NCBI GenBank assembly: GCA_045126355.1
Contig: JBGVOE010000099.1
Span: forward strand, 1 to 13,417
Direction of reading: 5' to 3'
DNA from: CAZSIA01 sp045126355
GTDB taxonomy: Bacteria; Bacillota_I; Bacilli_A; Acholeplasmatales; Anaeroplasmataceae
DNA: 13,417 bases
The stretch's first letter is position 1. Each line of letters begins with the position of its first letter. Below the pieces are notes generated by a model. The model worked only from the letters and a program-made list of their open reading frames with translations, was not told the DNA's origin and did no database searches. Both the position numbers and the translations under genes were made by a program. This document shows, one piece after another, positions 1 through 6,568 of the stretch.

Positions 1-71
1 CATAATAAATGATATTTGTCAAAAAAATATACTACGTATATATGTTTAAAACGATATTTTAAAAACATTAT

Positions 72-100
72 AAGACAAATTTGATTTTATTTGATATAAT
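72..100 (+). promoter_or_regulatory. Sigma-A-type promoter for the GNAT-rarA unit
   Basis: A perfect -10 box TATAAT lies at 95-100 and is preceded by TGA, giving a TGN-extended -10. A partial -35 box, AAGACA, lies 17 bases upstream at 72-77 and matches four of six consensus positions. The predicted transcript start is near 107, about 20 bases before the GNAT start codon. The upstream part of this region (1-71) is very AT-rich and shows no gene. Confidence 0.7.
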
Positions 101-127
101 AAGTAATGTTATGGAGATTAATTGCTT

Positions 128-613
128 ATGAAATATCAAATAGCTACTAAAGATAATATAAATGAAATAATTTTAATGAAAAATCGAGTTAAACAAAGAA
201 TAATAAAAGCTAATTTAGCGATGTGGTTAAATGGATATCCATTAGATGAGATGATTATAGAGGATATTTTAAATAATCATGGTAGAGTTATTATCAAAGA
301 TAATAAAGTTGTTGCTTATGCGGTATTATACCCTTCTACTTTCGAATATCAAAATGAAATAGATGATATCGATAATCGCTATAGTTTTGGTAGAGTAATG
401 GTAGATGATAATTATACAGGTATTGGAATAGGACGCTTTTTAATTGAGAGTATTATTAATGAAGTTAAAGGTAAAAATCAAAAAGGTATGATTATTACTG
501 GTGATGATTTTAATACAAAAGCAATGAATTTATATAAAAGTTTAGGATTTGTAAAAATAGGTGAAAAACAATTTCCTTATGCTTATTTATCAATTTTTAA
601 ATTAGACTTTTAG
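128..613 (+). CDS. GNAT family N-acetyltransferase
   Basis: A 161-residue protein of typical size for a single-domain GNAT enzyme, which would transfer an acetyl group from acetyl-CoA to an unknown amine. The N-terminal half carries the stretch 'WLNGYP' followed by an acidic helix and a strand pair (about residues 33-66), a pattern common in one broad GNAT group. Motif A is visible at about 88-106 with the acetyl-CoA phosphate loop TGIGIG at 97-102, and motif B 'NTKAMNLYKSLGF' at 129-141. I chose ATG 128 rather than the in-frame TTG at 122 because GGAG at 113-116 is 11 bases from ATG and only 5 from TTG. It is first of a two-gene unit: its TAG stop overlaps the SD of rarA. The substrate cannot be deduced. 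Confidence 0.85.
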   Translation: MKYQIATKDNINEIILMKNRVKQRIIKANLAMWLNGYPLDEMIIEDILNNHGRVIIKDNKVVAYAVLYPSTFEYQNEIDDIDNRYSFGRVMVDDNYTGIGIGRFLIESIINEVKGKNQKGMIITGDDFNTKAMNLYKSLGFVKIGEKQFPYAYLSIFKLDF

Positions 614-625
614 GAGGAATCAAGT

Positions 626-1855
626 ATGGAACCACTTGCGTGTAGACTAAGACCTAAGACATTCGACGATATAATTGGCCAAGACCATTTAGTTGGAGCT
701 AATGGAGTAATCAGAAAAATGTGTGATAATAATAAATTATTTTCGCTTATTTTACATGGTGACCCAGGAATAGGTAAAACAAGTATAGCAAATGTTATTG
801 CCTCATATTATGCTTTAAATGTTTTTGAATTTAATGCATCAGTTGATAACAAAGCTAAACTTAAAGATATATCTGAGGCCATTAACTTCTATCCTGAAAG
901 TGTCTTAATTATCGATGAAATTCATCGTATGAAAAAAGATATTCAAGACTTCTTATTACCTTATGTTGAAAAAGGGCAATTAATTATTATTGGATTAACA
1001 ACCGTAAATCCTTATCAATCTATTAATCCTGCAATTAGATCTAGATGTCATATTTATAAATTAAATCCAATTAAAAAAGATGATATTATTAAATTACTTA
1101 AAAGAGTAATAACTAAAGAATTTAGTGATATAAAAATGACTGATGAAGTATTTGATTATGTAGCTACTGCTTCTAATGGTGAAATTAGAACAGCTCTAAA
1201 TATGTTAGAAGCAATTACATTATTAGGTAGTGAAAAAGAAATTGTATTAGATGATGCAGTTATGATATGTGGACGTCCTTCTCTTAAATTAGATAAAGGT
1301 GAAGATAACTACTATGATATTTTAAGTGCTCTTCAAAAATCAATTAGAGGATCTGATGTAGATGCGGCACTTCATTATTTAGCTAGATTAGTTACTTTAG
1401 AAGATATTGATATTATCGCAAGACGCTTAATGGTTATTGCTTATGAAGATATTGGACTAGGAAATCCATATATGGGTTCTAGAGTTTTAGCAGCATGTGA
1501 AGTAGCAAAAAAATTAGGGTTCCCAGAAGCGAGAATCCCATTAGCTGAAGTTGTTGTCGAACTTGCTCTATCTCCTAAATCAAATACTGCTTATTCTGCT
1601 TTTGATAAAGCAATGGAAGAATATCAAACTCTAAATCCAGGAGAAATCCCACCACATATCTTAAACCGCGAAATTGGACATAATGGTGTTGAATATAAAT
1701 ATCCTCACGACTATCCTGACCACTGGGTAAATCAAGAATATATGCCTAAAAATTTTGTCGGTCATCGTTATTATGAAGGTAGTGAAACTGGTGCTTATGA
1801 AAGACAACTTAAAGCACGATATATTGAACTTTTAAAAAGAAAAAACAGATTATAA
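626..1855 (+). CDS. rarA: Replication-associated recombination protein A (RarA/MgsA), AAA+ ATPase
   Basis: A 409-residue clamp-loader-like AAA+ ATPase, close to the 420-450 residues usual for the family. RarA acts in the cytoplasm at stalled replication forks and at single-stranded DNA ends. Visible motifs are the opening 'PLACRLRPKTFDDIIGQDHL', Walker A GDPGIGKT at 45-52, Walker B LIIDEIH at 94-100, a sensor-1 region GLTTVNP at 123-129 and the arginine-finger segment RSRC at 138-141. The C-terminal tetramerisation part holds the typical 'AYEDIGLGNP' and 'YKYPHDYPDHWV' stretches. A strong AGGAGG at 612-617 overlaps the stop of the upstream acetyltransferase and lies 8 bases from ATG, so the two genes are almost certainly co-transcribed. 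A hairpin terminator follows directly. Confidence 0.97.
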   Translation: MEPLACRLRPKTFDDIIGQDHLVGANGVIRKMCDNNKLFSLILHGDPGIGKTSIANVIASYYALNVFEFNASVDNKAKLKDISEAINFYPESVLIIDEIHRMKKDIQDFLLPYVEKGQLIIIGLTTVNPYQSINPAIRSRCHIYKLNPIKKDDIIKLLKRVITKEFSDIKMTDEVFDYVATASNGEIRTALNMLEAITLLGSEKEIVLDDAVMICGRPSLKLDKGEDNYYDILSALQKSIRGSDVDAALHYLARLVTLEDIDIIARRLMVIAYEDIGLGNPYMGSRVLAACEVAKKLGFPEARIPLAEVVVELALSPKSNTAYSAFDKAMEEYQTLNPGEIPPHILNREIGHNGVEYKYPHDYPDHWVNQEYMPKNFVGHRYYEGSETGAYERQLKARYIELLKRKNRL

Positions 1856-1862
1856 AGAAAAT

Positions 1863-1890
1863 AAGATATCCTCAAGGATATCTTTTATTT
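1863..1890. terminator. Bidirectional intrinsic terminator between rarA and the HAD gene
   Basis: A perfect 9-bp stem (1863-1871 paired with 1876-1884) closes a TCAA tetraloop. On the plus strand it is followed by TTATTTTTT; on the minus strand by TATTTTCTTT. It sits in the 36-base gap between two convergent genes, so it can end both the rarA transcript and the copA-smr-HAD transcript. Confidence 0.85.
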
Positions 1891-1891
1891 T

Positions 1892-2536
1892 TTAATATTT
1901 TTCTAAATCAATTAAATAATCAGCGTATTCTTCTATTAATTCTAAATGATCTTTATTAGAGTAATCTAAGATAGCTAATACATCTAAATTTTTAGATTTT
2001 GCTCCAACAATTGCGTGAGGTGCATCTTCTACTACTAGCGCTTTTTTACATCCACCTTCAAATTTAATTACTTCTAAATAACCACTACCATCACGTTTAC
2101 TTAATCCTAAATCAGAGCCTGAATAAATCTTTTTATAATATTTCTTTAAATCAAATTTATCAAGTAAAACATCTAAAACACTTCCTGCAGTAGCGCTATA
2201 TAAAACAACTGTTCCACAACTGTTCATATCTAATAATAGTTTTATAGCGTTAGGTTTAATATCTTGTTTAATGTATTGCTCTTTAATGAAGTCAAAAAAC
2301 ATTTCTTCAACTTTTTCATAACTAAATTCAGTTAAATATTCATCACGAACAAATCTTGATATTTCAACGTTTGTTTTTGATGCTATTTTTAAATAAATAT
2401 CATCTTGTGGAGTCTTACCTAAACTACGAATAAAACTAGGACAAATATGACGCCACATTTCCATAGTATCAACAATCGTACCATCAAAATCTACTATAAA
2501 TAAATCATAATCTTTTAAATTTAATACATCTTTCAT
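1892..2536 (-). CDS. HAD superfamily phosphatase (beta-phosphoglucomutase-like)
   Basis: A 214-residue haloacid-dehalogenase hydrolase with a complete motif set: motif I DFDGT with nucleophile D16 and acid/base D18, motif II Ser114 in YSAT, motif III Lys147, and motif IV ED at 170-171. A helical cap lies between motifs I and II (about 22-95), which is the subfamily I arrangement of phosphoglycolate phosphatase and beta-phosphoglucomutase relatives. The natural substrate is not predictable. An in-frame GTG at 2548 gives a 4-residue extension, but that GTG precedes a GGTGA site (2542-2546) placed 5 bases from ATG 2536, so I take the ATG. The gene lies 11 bases after the Smr-like gene and is last in the copA cluster. 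Confidence 0.85.
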   Translation of the reverse strand: MKDVLNLKDYDLFIVDFDGTIVDTMEMWRHICPSFIRSLGKTPQDDIYLKIASKTNVEISRFVRDEYLTEFSYEKVEEMFFDFIKEQYIKQDIKPNAIKLLLDMNSCGTVVLYSATAGSVLDVLLDKFDLKKYYKKIYSGSDLGLSKRDGSGYLEVIKFEGGCKKALVVEDAPHAIVGAKSKNLDVLAILDYSNKDHLELIEEYADYLIDLEKY

Positions 2537-2547
2537 CTTTTTCACCA

Positions 2548-2874
2548 CTACAAAATTATATATACCGCACCAGGGTTTTTACTTCTTTTTACCTCTTCAG
2601 TTAATAACATTTTATATTTAAAGTTTTGATATTTAGAATTAAAAATATCTAATTCATTTCCACATATAAAATCTTTAATATAATTAACTTCTTTTAATTC
2701 ATCTAAACGTTTTATAACAGCGTTTTTTATTTTACAATTACCACTTGTAGAACCATATCCAGTAATAACTTCAACAATACTTTCACTTCTTTTTACTTCT
2801 TTTAAAAATAATTCTAAATGTTCTACTGCGTTTATTACTGTAGGTTTACCATAATGAATATCTCTACTTCTCAT
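2548..2874 (-). CDS. Small Smr-domain-like protein
   Basis: A 108-residue protein that reads as a stand-alone Smr domain, the fold at the end of MutS2 that binds or nicks branched DNA or cleaves RNA. The Smr landmarks appear in order: 'RDIHYG' at 4-9 in place of the usual DLHG, a helix 'VINAVEHLELFLKEV', the strand and turn VITGYGSTSGN at 36-46 in place of the HGxG loop, a second helix, and a closing 'NPGAVYIIL' that matches the usual GxG-x-VVxL end. The motif histidines are only partly conserved, so nuclease activity is uncertain. Start ATG 2874 lies one base after the copA stop and has no SD; translation is probably coupled to copA. Its TAG stop sits just before the HAD gene's SD. Confidence 0.65.
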   Translation of the reverse strand: MRSRDIHYGKPTVINAVEHLELFLKEVKRSESIVEVITGYGSTSGNCKIKNAVIKRLDELKEVNYIKDFICGNELDIFNSKYQNFKYKMLLTEEVKRSKNPGAVYIIL

Positions 2875-2875
2875 A

Positions 2876-5278
2876 TTATTTTATTAAAGTAGAATCATAT
2901 CCAGCTTGTTTTAATAAATTAGCAACATCATTAAAATTAATTTCACTAACACTTTTTATTAAAACTGTTTTCTTTTTTAAATCTACTTTGCAATCTTTAA
3001 CATTACTAATCTTTTTAATACAATCAATAACTCTTGCTTCACAGTGTTTACACATCATTGAAGGTACACTAATTTTCATTTCAAACATATTCTCTATTTC
3101 CTTTCTTCTAAACCCATTAATTCTTAAGGCATTACTTACAACAAATAAACTACTAAATGACATACAAATTGAGGCAATCATTGGTGTTAATGTTATTCCT
3201 AAACTACTTAAAACACCTGCGGCAATCGGAATGCCAATAACGTTATAAATTAAAGCCCAAAATAAATTTTCTTTAATTATTCTAAACGTCATTTTACCTA
3301 AACTTATCGCATTTACTACATCCATCAAATTATGTTTAGCTAAAACTAAATCACTACTATTAGCGGCAACATCAGTTCCGGTTGCAATTGCTACACCAAT
3401 AGTTGCCTTACTTAAGGCAATACTATCATTAATGCCATCACCTATCATCATTACATTATACCCTTTTTCTAAATAATTTGAAACTATTTTCTCTTTTTCT
3501 TCTGGTAATAATGACGCATAAATTTGATCAACATTAACGCTTGATAAAATATTGTTTGCATTTTCTAAAATGTCACCAGTTAATACAGCTACACTAATTT
3601 TATTTTTATGCCAATAGTTAATTGCTTCTATACTATTTTTATTTATTTCATCTTTTAAGCTAACATAGCCTAAAACTTCTTTATTATTAAACAAGTATAA
3701 TCCTACACCCTTAATATCACTATATGGATTAGTAATATCAAGATACTCTAGATATTTACTATTTCCACAGTAATATTTAACTCCATCAATAACACCACAA
3801 ATACCATATCCTATTTTATTAGAATATTCTAGAACTTTTGCTTCATCAAATGTAAAGTTTTTAGCGTACTTACAAATACTTAAAGCTAAAGGATGTGTTG
3901 AATTAACTTCTAACGCATATAAAATTCTAAAGAAATCACTATCTAAGATTGTTGTTTTATAATCAACTACTTCTAATACTCCATTAGTAATAGTACCTGT
4001 TTTATCTAATAAAATAACATCTATAGTAGATAGTTTTTCTAATACTTCACTATCTTTAAAAAGTAAGTTATTTTTAGCACCTACTCCACTAGCTACCATT
4101 ACCGCTACAGGTGTAGCAAGTCCTAAGGCACAAGGACAAGAAATTACTAATACACTAACTGCGTAATTAAAACTTGTAGAAAAGTCTTTTGTAATTATCA
4201 TCCAAATTGTAAAAGTAATAATAGAAATTAAGATAACCGCAGGAACAAAATATAGTGATATTCTATCTGCTAATTTTTCAATCTTTGGTTTACTATTAGC
4301 GGCCTCTATTACGCGTTTTGTGATTTGCGTAATTGTAGATGATTCTTTTGTTGATGTTACTTTATAAGTAATAACTCCATCAAGTACTAATGTTCCACTT
4401 ATAACAGTAGAATCTATAAACTTATCAATAGCCATAGCTTCACCTGTAATAGTAGCTTCATTAATACTAGCCTCACCACTAACAACTACTCCATCTAAAG
4501 GAATAATATCGCCAACTCTACTTATTAGAATATCTCCAATATTAACATCTTTTAATGAGGAATTAACTTCTACTCCATTCTTTATGACATTACATGTATT
4601 AGGTACCATATTTACTAAATCTTCCACACTTTGTAATGCTTTCTTTTTACTTTTAGCTTCTAATAGTTTACCAATTGAAGTAAAAACTAAAATCATCGCC
4701 GCAGAATCAAAATAAAGATTATGTCTAAGATGAGATGCATGTAGAAAATCTTTATTAACAAAAGAAATTATAATTAATATTAAATAATAAATACCAAATA
4801 AATATGAAGCAGTACTTCCTATCGCTATTAAAGAATCCATATTAGGATGAAGTTTAAATAAGCGTTTAAATCCATTTTTAAAGAAATGAAAAAACAACAC
4901 TATTATAACCGTTGTTAAACCAAACTGTATACTAGAATTTACAATAGGATTTTTTAAAAAATTTAAAATTGGTAACTTTAGCATATCATACATCGCAATA
5001 TACATTAAAATTACTAATAATACTATACCAATAATTAATTTATCAAATGACTTATGATACTTTTTCTCTTCTGGTTTTACTGTTGATGCATTATAACCAG
5101 CGTCCTTAACCGCTTTTATGATTTCATCTTCACTAATATTATCATATTCAACAACCATTTGATTAGTAAGTAAACTAACATCACATGCAATAACACCATC
5201 AAGTTCACTTACACATTTATTAACATGACTACTACAAGCGGAACAAGTCATTCCACTAACATAAAATGTCTTCTTCAT
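2876..5278 (-). CDS. copA: Cu(+)-exporting P1B-type ATPase CopA with N- and C-terminal heavy-metal domains
   Basis: An 800-residue ATP-driven copper(I) exporter of the cytoplasmic membrane. An N-terminal metal-binding domain carries GMTCSAC (residues 9-15). The transmembrane region begins near residue 80. The actuator loop has TGE at 278-280, the ion-binding helix CPC at 381-383, the phosphorylated Asp425 lies in DKTGT, the nucleotide site has HP at 462-463 and GYG near 490-492, and the hinge is GDGIND at 613-618. Y678-N679 and the M-x-x-S-S set at 706-710 are the known Cu(+) signature of subgroup P1B-1. A second metal-binding domain with CKHC (743-746) is fused at the C-terminus and may stand in for a separate CopZ. 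ATG 5278 is preferred over the in-frame GTG 5287 because AGGAGCGGTGA precedes it. First gene of copA-smr-HAD. No CsoR or CopY is seen in the window. Confidence 0.95.
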   Translation of the reverse strand: MKKTFYVSGMTCSACSSHVNKCVSELDGVIACDVSLLTNQMVVEYDNISEDEIIKAVKDAGYNASTVKPEEKKYHKSFDKLIIGIVLLVILMYIAMYDMLKLPILNFLKNPIVNSSIQFGLTTVIIVLFFHFFKNGFKRLFKLHPNMDSLIAIGSTASYLFGIYYLILIIISFVNKDFLHASHLRHNLYFDSAAMILVFTSIGKLLEAKSKKKALQSVEDLVNMVPNTCNVIKNGVEVNSSLKDVNIGDILISRVGDIIPLDGVVVSGEASINEATITGEAMAIDKFIDSTVISGTLVLDGVITYKVTSTKESSTITQITKRVIEAANSKPKIEKLADRISLYFVPAVILISIITFTIWMIITKDFSTSFNYAVSVLVISCPCALGLATPVAVMVASGVGAKNNLLFKDSEVLEKLSTIDVILLDKTGTITNGVLEVVDYKTTILDSDFFRILYALEVNSTHPLALSICKYAKNFTFDEAKVLEYSNKIGYGICGVIDGVKYYCGNSKYLEYLDITNPYSDIKGVGLYLFNNKEVLGYVSLKDEINKNSIEAINYWHKNKISVAVLTGDILENANNILSSVNVDQIYASLLPEEKEKIVSNYLEKGYNVMMIGDGINDSIALSKATIGVAIATGTDVAANSSDLVLAKHNLMDVVNAISLGKMTFRIIKENLFWALIYNVIGIPIAAGVLSSLGITLTPMIASICMSFSSLFVVSNALRINGFRRKEIENMFEMKISVPSMMCKHCEARVIDCIKKISNVKDCKVDLKKKTVLIKSVSEINFNDVANLLKQAGYDSTLIK

Positions 5279-5294
5279 ATTTTTCACCGCTCCT

Positions 5295-5303
5295 ATTATA
5301 CCA
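5295..5303 (-). promoter_or_regulatory. Possible extended -10 promoter for copA
   Basis: On the minus strand TGGTATAAT reads from 5303 to 5295, a perfect extended -10, just after the terminator of the DUF1540 gene. No convincing -35 box lies 16-18 bases upstream. It directly abuts the copA SD (AGGAG at 5294-5290). A transcript starting 6-7 bases further would have a leader of only about 10 bases and would keep only the GGTGA part of the ribosome-binding site. Confidence 0.5.
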
Positions 5304-5309
5304 TAAAGA

Positions 5310-5353
5310 AAATAAAAATCCTTAGAATATGTTTTATAATTCTAAAGATTTTT
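5310..5353 (-). terminator. Intrinsic terminator after the DUF1540 gene
   Basis: A 15-bp stem (5339-5353 with 5314-5328) around a 10-base loop. In minus-strand RNA the single non-Watson-Crick position becomes a U-G pair, so the hairpin is continuous in that orientation but mismatched on the plus strand. It is followed by ATTTT after a U-rich arm. It lies 8 bases past the DUF1540 stop and separates that unit from copA. Confidence 0.7.
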
Positions 5354-5360
5354 AAATTAT

Positions 5361-5705
5361 TTATTTTAATTTAAAACTATCGCATTCTGTTTCACTACGA
5401 AATCTTGCTTCTTCCATTCCTACTTTTATACTTTGTGCACTACATTTATTATTTTTATTAAACACACAATAATTTGCGCTACATGTTACATCGGTTTTAG
5501 TTTCAAATGCTTCTAATGAATCGCTTTGCATATCACTACCTAATTCCGCCTCAAACAGTTGGCGTTCTCTTGGTGTTTTAAATGATTCGCAAAAAGTACC
5601 TAATTTGCTTCTTGAAAATAATCCTTCAACATTAATTCTCCCCTTATAACAGGCCATATTTTTGTTATAAGCACAGTTTTTTGCACTACAAGATATATTT
5701 GTCAT
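5361..5705 (-). CDS. Cys-rich protein with two DUF1540 domains
   Basis: A 114-residue protein made of two copies of the DUF1540 pattern, C-x4-C-x7-C-x19-C: cysteines 6, 11, 19, 39 and 75, 80, 88, 108. The two units are joined by an acidic, Glu/Asp-rich linker (about 46-70). The domain is widespread in Bacillota and likely binds a metal, but its role is unknown. There is no signal peptide or membrane segment. ATG 5705 is preferred over an upstream TTG reading because AAGGAGG (5714-5720) lies 8 bases before it. That SD is buried in a terminator-like hairpin (separate entry). The gene follows rluA by 45 bases, ends at a terminator, and lies next to copA, which is suggestive of but does not prove a metal-related job. 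Confidence 0.85.
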   Translation of the reverse strand: MTNISCSAKNCAYNKNMACYKGRINVEGLFSRSKLGTFCESFKTPRERQLFEAELGSDMQSDSLEAFETKTDVTCSANYCVFNKNNKCSAQSIKVGMEEARFRSETECDSFKLK

Positions 5706-5744
5706 AAAAAAATCCTCCTTTTTAATTATTGTTAACAAGGAGGA
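5706..5744 (-). promoter_or_regulatory. SD-sequestering, terminator-like hairpin before the DUF1540 gene
   Basis: In minus-strand RNA UCCUCCUU (5744-5737) pairs perfectly with AAGGAGGA (5720-5713) across a 16-base loop, and seven U residues (5712-5706) follow, ending at the AUG of the DUF1540 gene. The right arm is that gene's SD. The left arm begins 6 bases after the rluA stop codon. The element can therefore act as an intrinsic terminator for rluA, a translational lock on the next gene, or both. Pairing is seen in the sequence; function is inferred. Confidence 0.7.
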
Positions 5745-5750
5745 ATAATT

Positions 5751-6563
5751 TTATTCATATTTACTTTTTAAATTAATAGTTTCTTTTGTTATTGGATGAA
5801 TAAAAGAAATAGTTTTACATACAAGTCCTAAAGTTAAATCGCCATAACTATCCCCACCATATAATGTGTCATTAACTAAAGGAGCGTTATGATAGGAAAA
5901 GTGGACTCTTATTTGATGAGTTCTGCCTGTTTCTAATATTACTTTATATGTATATAAATCTTTCTTTTCAACTAAAGAGTAATTTGTTATTGATAATGCC
6001 CCATTAATAGTATCAACACATCTTTTTATACCACTACTAGATCTACTTATTCCTAAATTAATAGTTCCTTCGTTATAAGGTAATGGATTAAGTGTTTTAG
6101 CACAGTATTCTTTTTTAACTTCTTTAATTATTGCGGCAGCGTAATTACTTTTAGCTACAAAAACTAATCCTTTAGTTTCTTTATCTAATCTATTTATTAA
6201 ATGAACTGTATTATTAGTATCTTTAAAATAATAAAGTAGTCTATTAAATACTGAATCATTTGGATTACCTTTTGATGGAATACTTTGTAGATGAGCTTCT
6301 TTATCAACAACAATAAATAAATCATCTTCATAGACAATATCAATTTTTAAGTTAGATAGAATACCCTCTTGATTTTTTTCTTCTTGATAGATTATCTCTA
6401 ACTTACTATTAGGATAAACTTCATCATAACTTTTTTTGTTTACACCATCAACAAAATATATAACATCATGTTCTTTTAAATAACCAAAGAAATTTCTTGA
6501 AATATTTTTATATATAAATTCTTTAATTGTAGACTCTTGATCAATTATATACTCTATTTTCAT
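5751..6563 (-). CDS. RluA-family pseudouridine synthase
   Basis: A 270-residue enzyme that converts specific uridines of rRNA or tRNA to pseudouridine. The catalytic segment HLINRLDKETKG (121-132) contains the essential Asp127 within RLD, and the second family signature GRTHQIRVH is at 213-221, followed by the 'LVNDTLYGG' active-site strand. Residues 1-62 resemble a weakly conserved S4 RNA-binding domain ('SRNFFGYLKEHDVIYFVDG'). Whether this is an RluD-, RluC- or YhcT/YjbO-like enzyme cannot be decided, so the target base is unknown. ATG 6563 lies 5 bases after the stop of the upstream fusion gene; a TTG at 6566 is also in frame. The SD (AGGT at 6572-6575) is weak, so coupling with the upstream gene is likely. 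Confidence 0.92.
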   Translation of the reverse strand: MKIEYIIDQESTIKEFIYKNISRNFFGYLKEHDVIYFVDGVNKKSYDEVYPNSKLEIIYQEEKNQEGILSNLKIDIVYEDDLFIVVDKEAHLQSIPSKGNPNDSVFNRLLYYFKDTNNTVHLINRLDKETKGLVFVAKSNYAAAIIKEVKKEYCAKTLNPLPYNEGTINLGISRSSSGIKRCVDTINGALSITNYSLVEKKDLYTYKVILETGRTHQIRVHFSYHNAPLVNDTLYGGDSYGDLTLGLVCKTISFIHPITKETINLKSKYE

Positions 6564-6568
6564 CAAAC

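Noticed and set aside
1..3. CAT at the left edge as a minus-strand ATG of a divergent gene
   Set aside because: No SD precedes it on the minus strand and nothing of the coding region is inside the window.
2988..3248. Plus-strand open frame of 86 codons opposite copA
   Set aside because: It lies wholly inside the C-terminal coding part of copA on the other strand, has no SD, and its product has no family pattern; it is a shadow frame.
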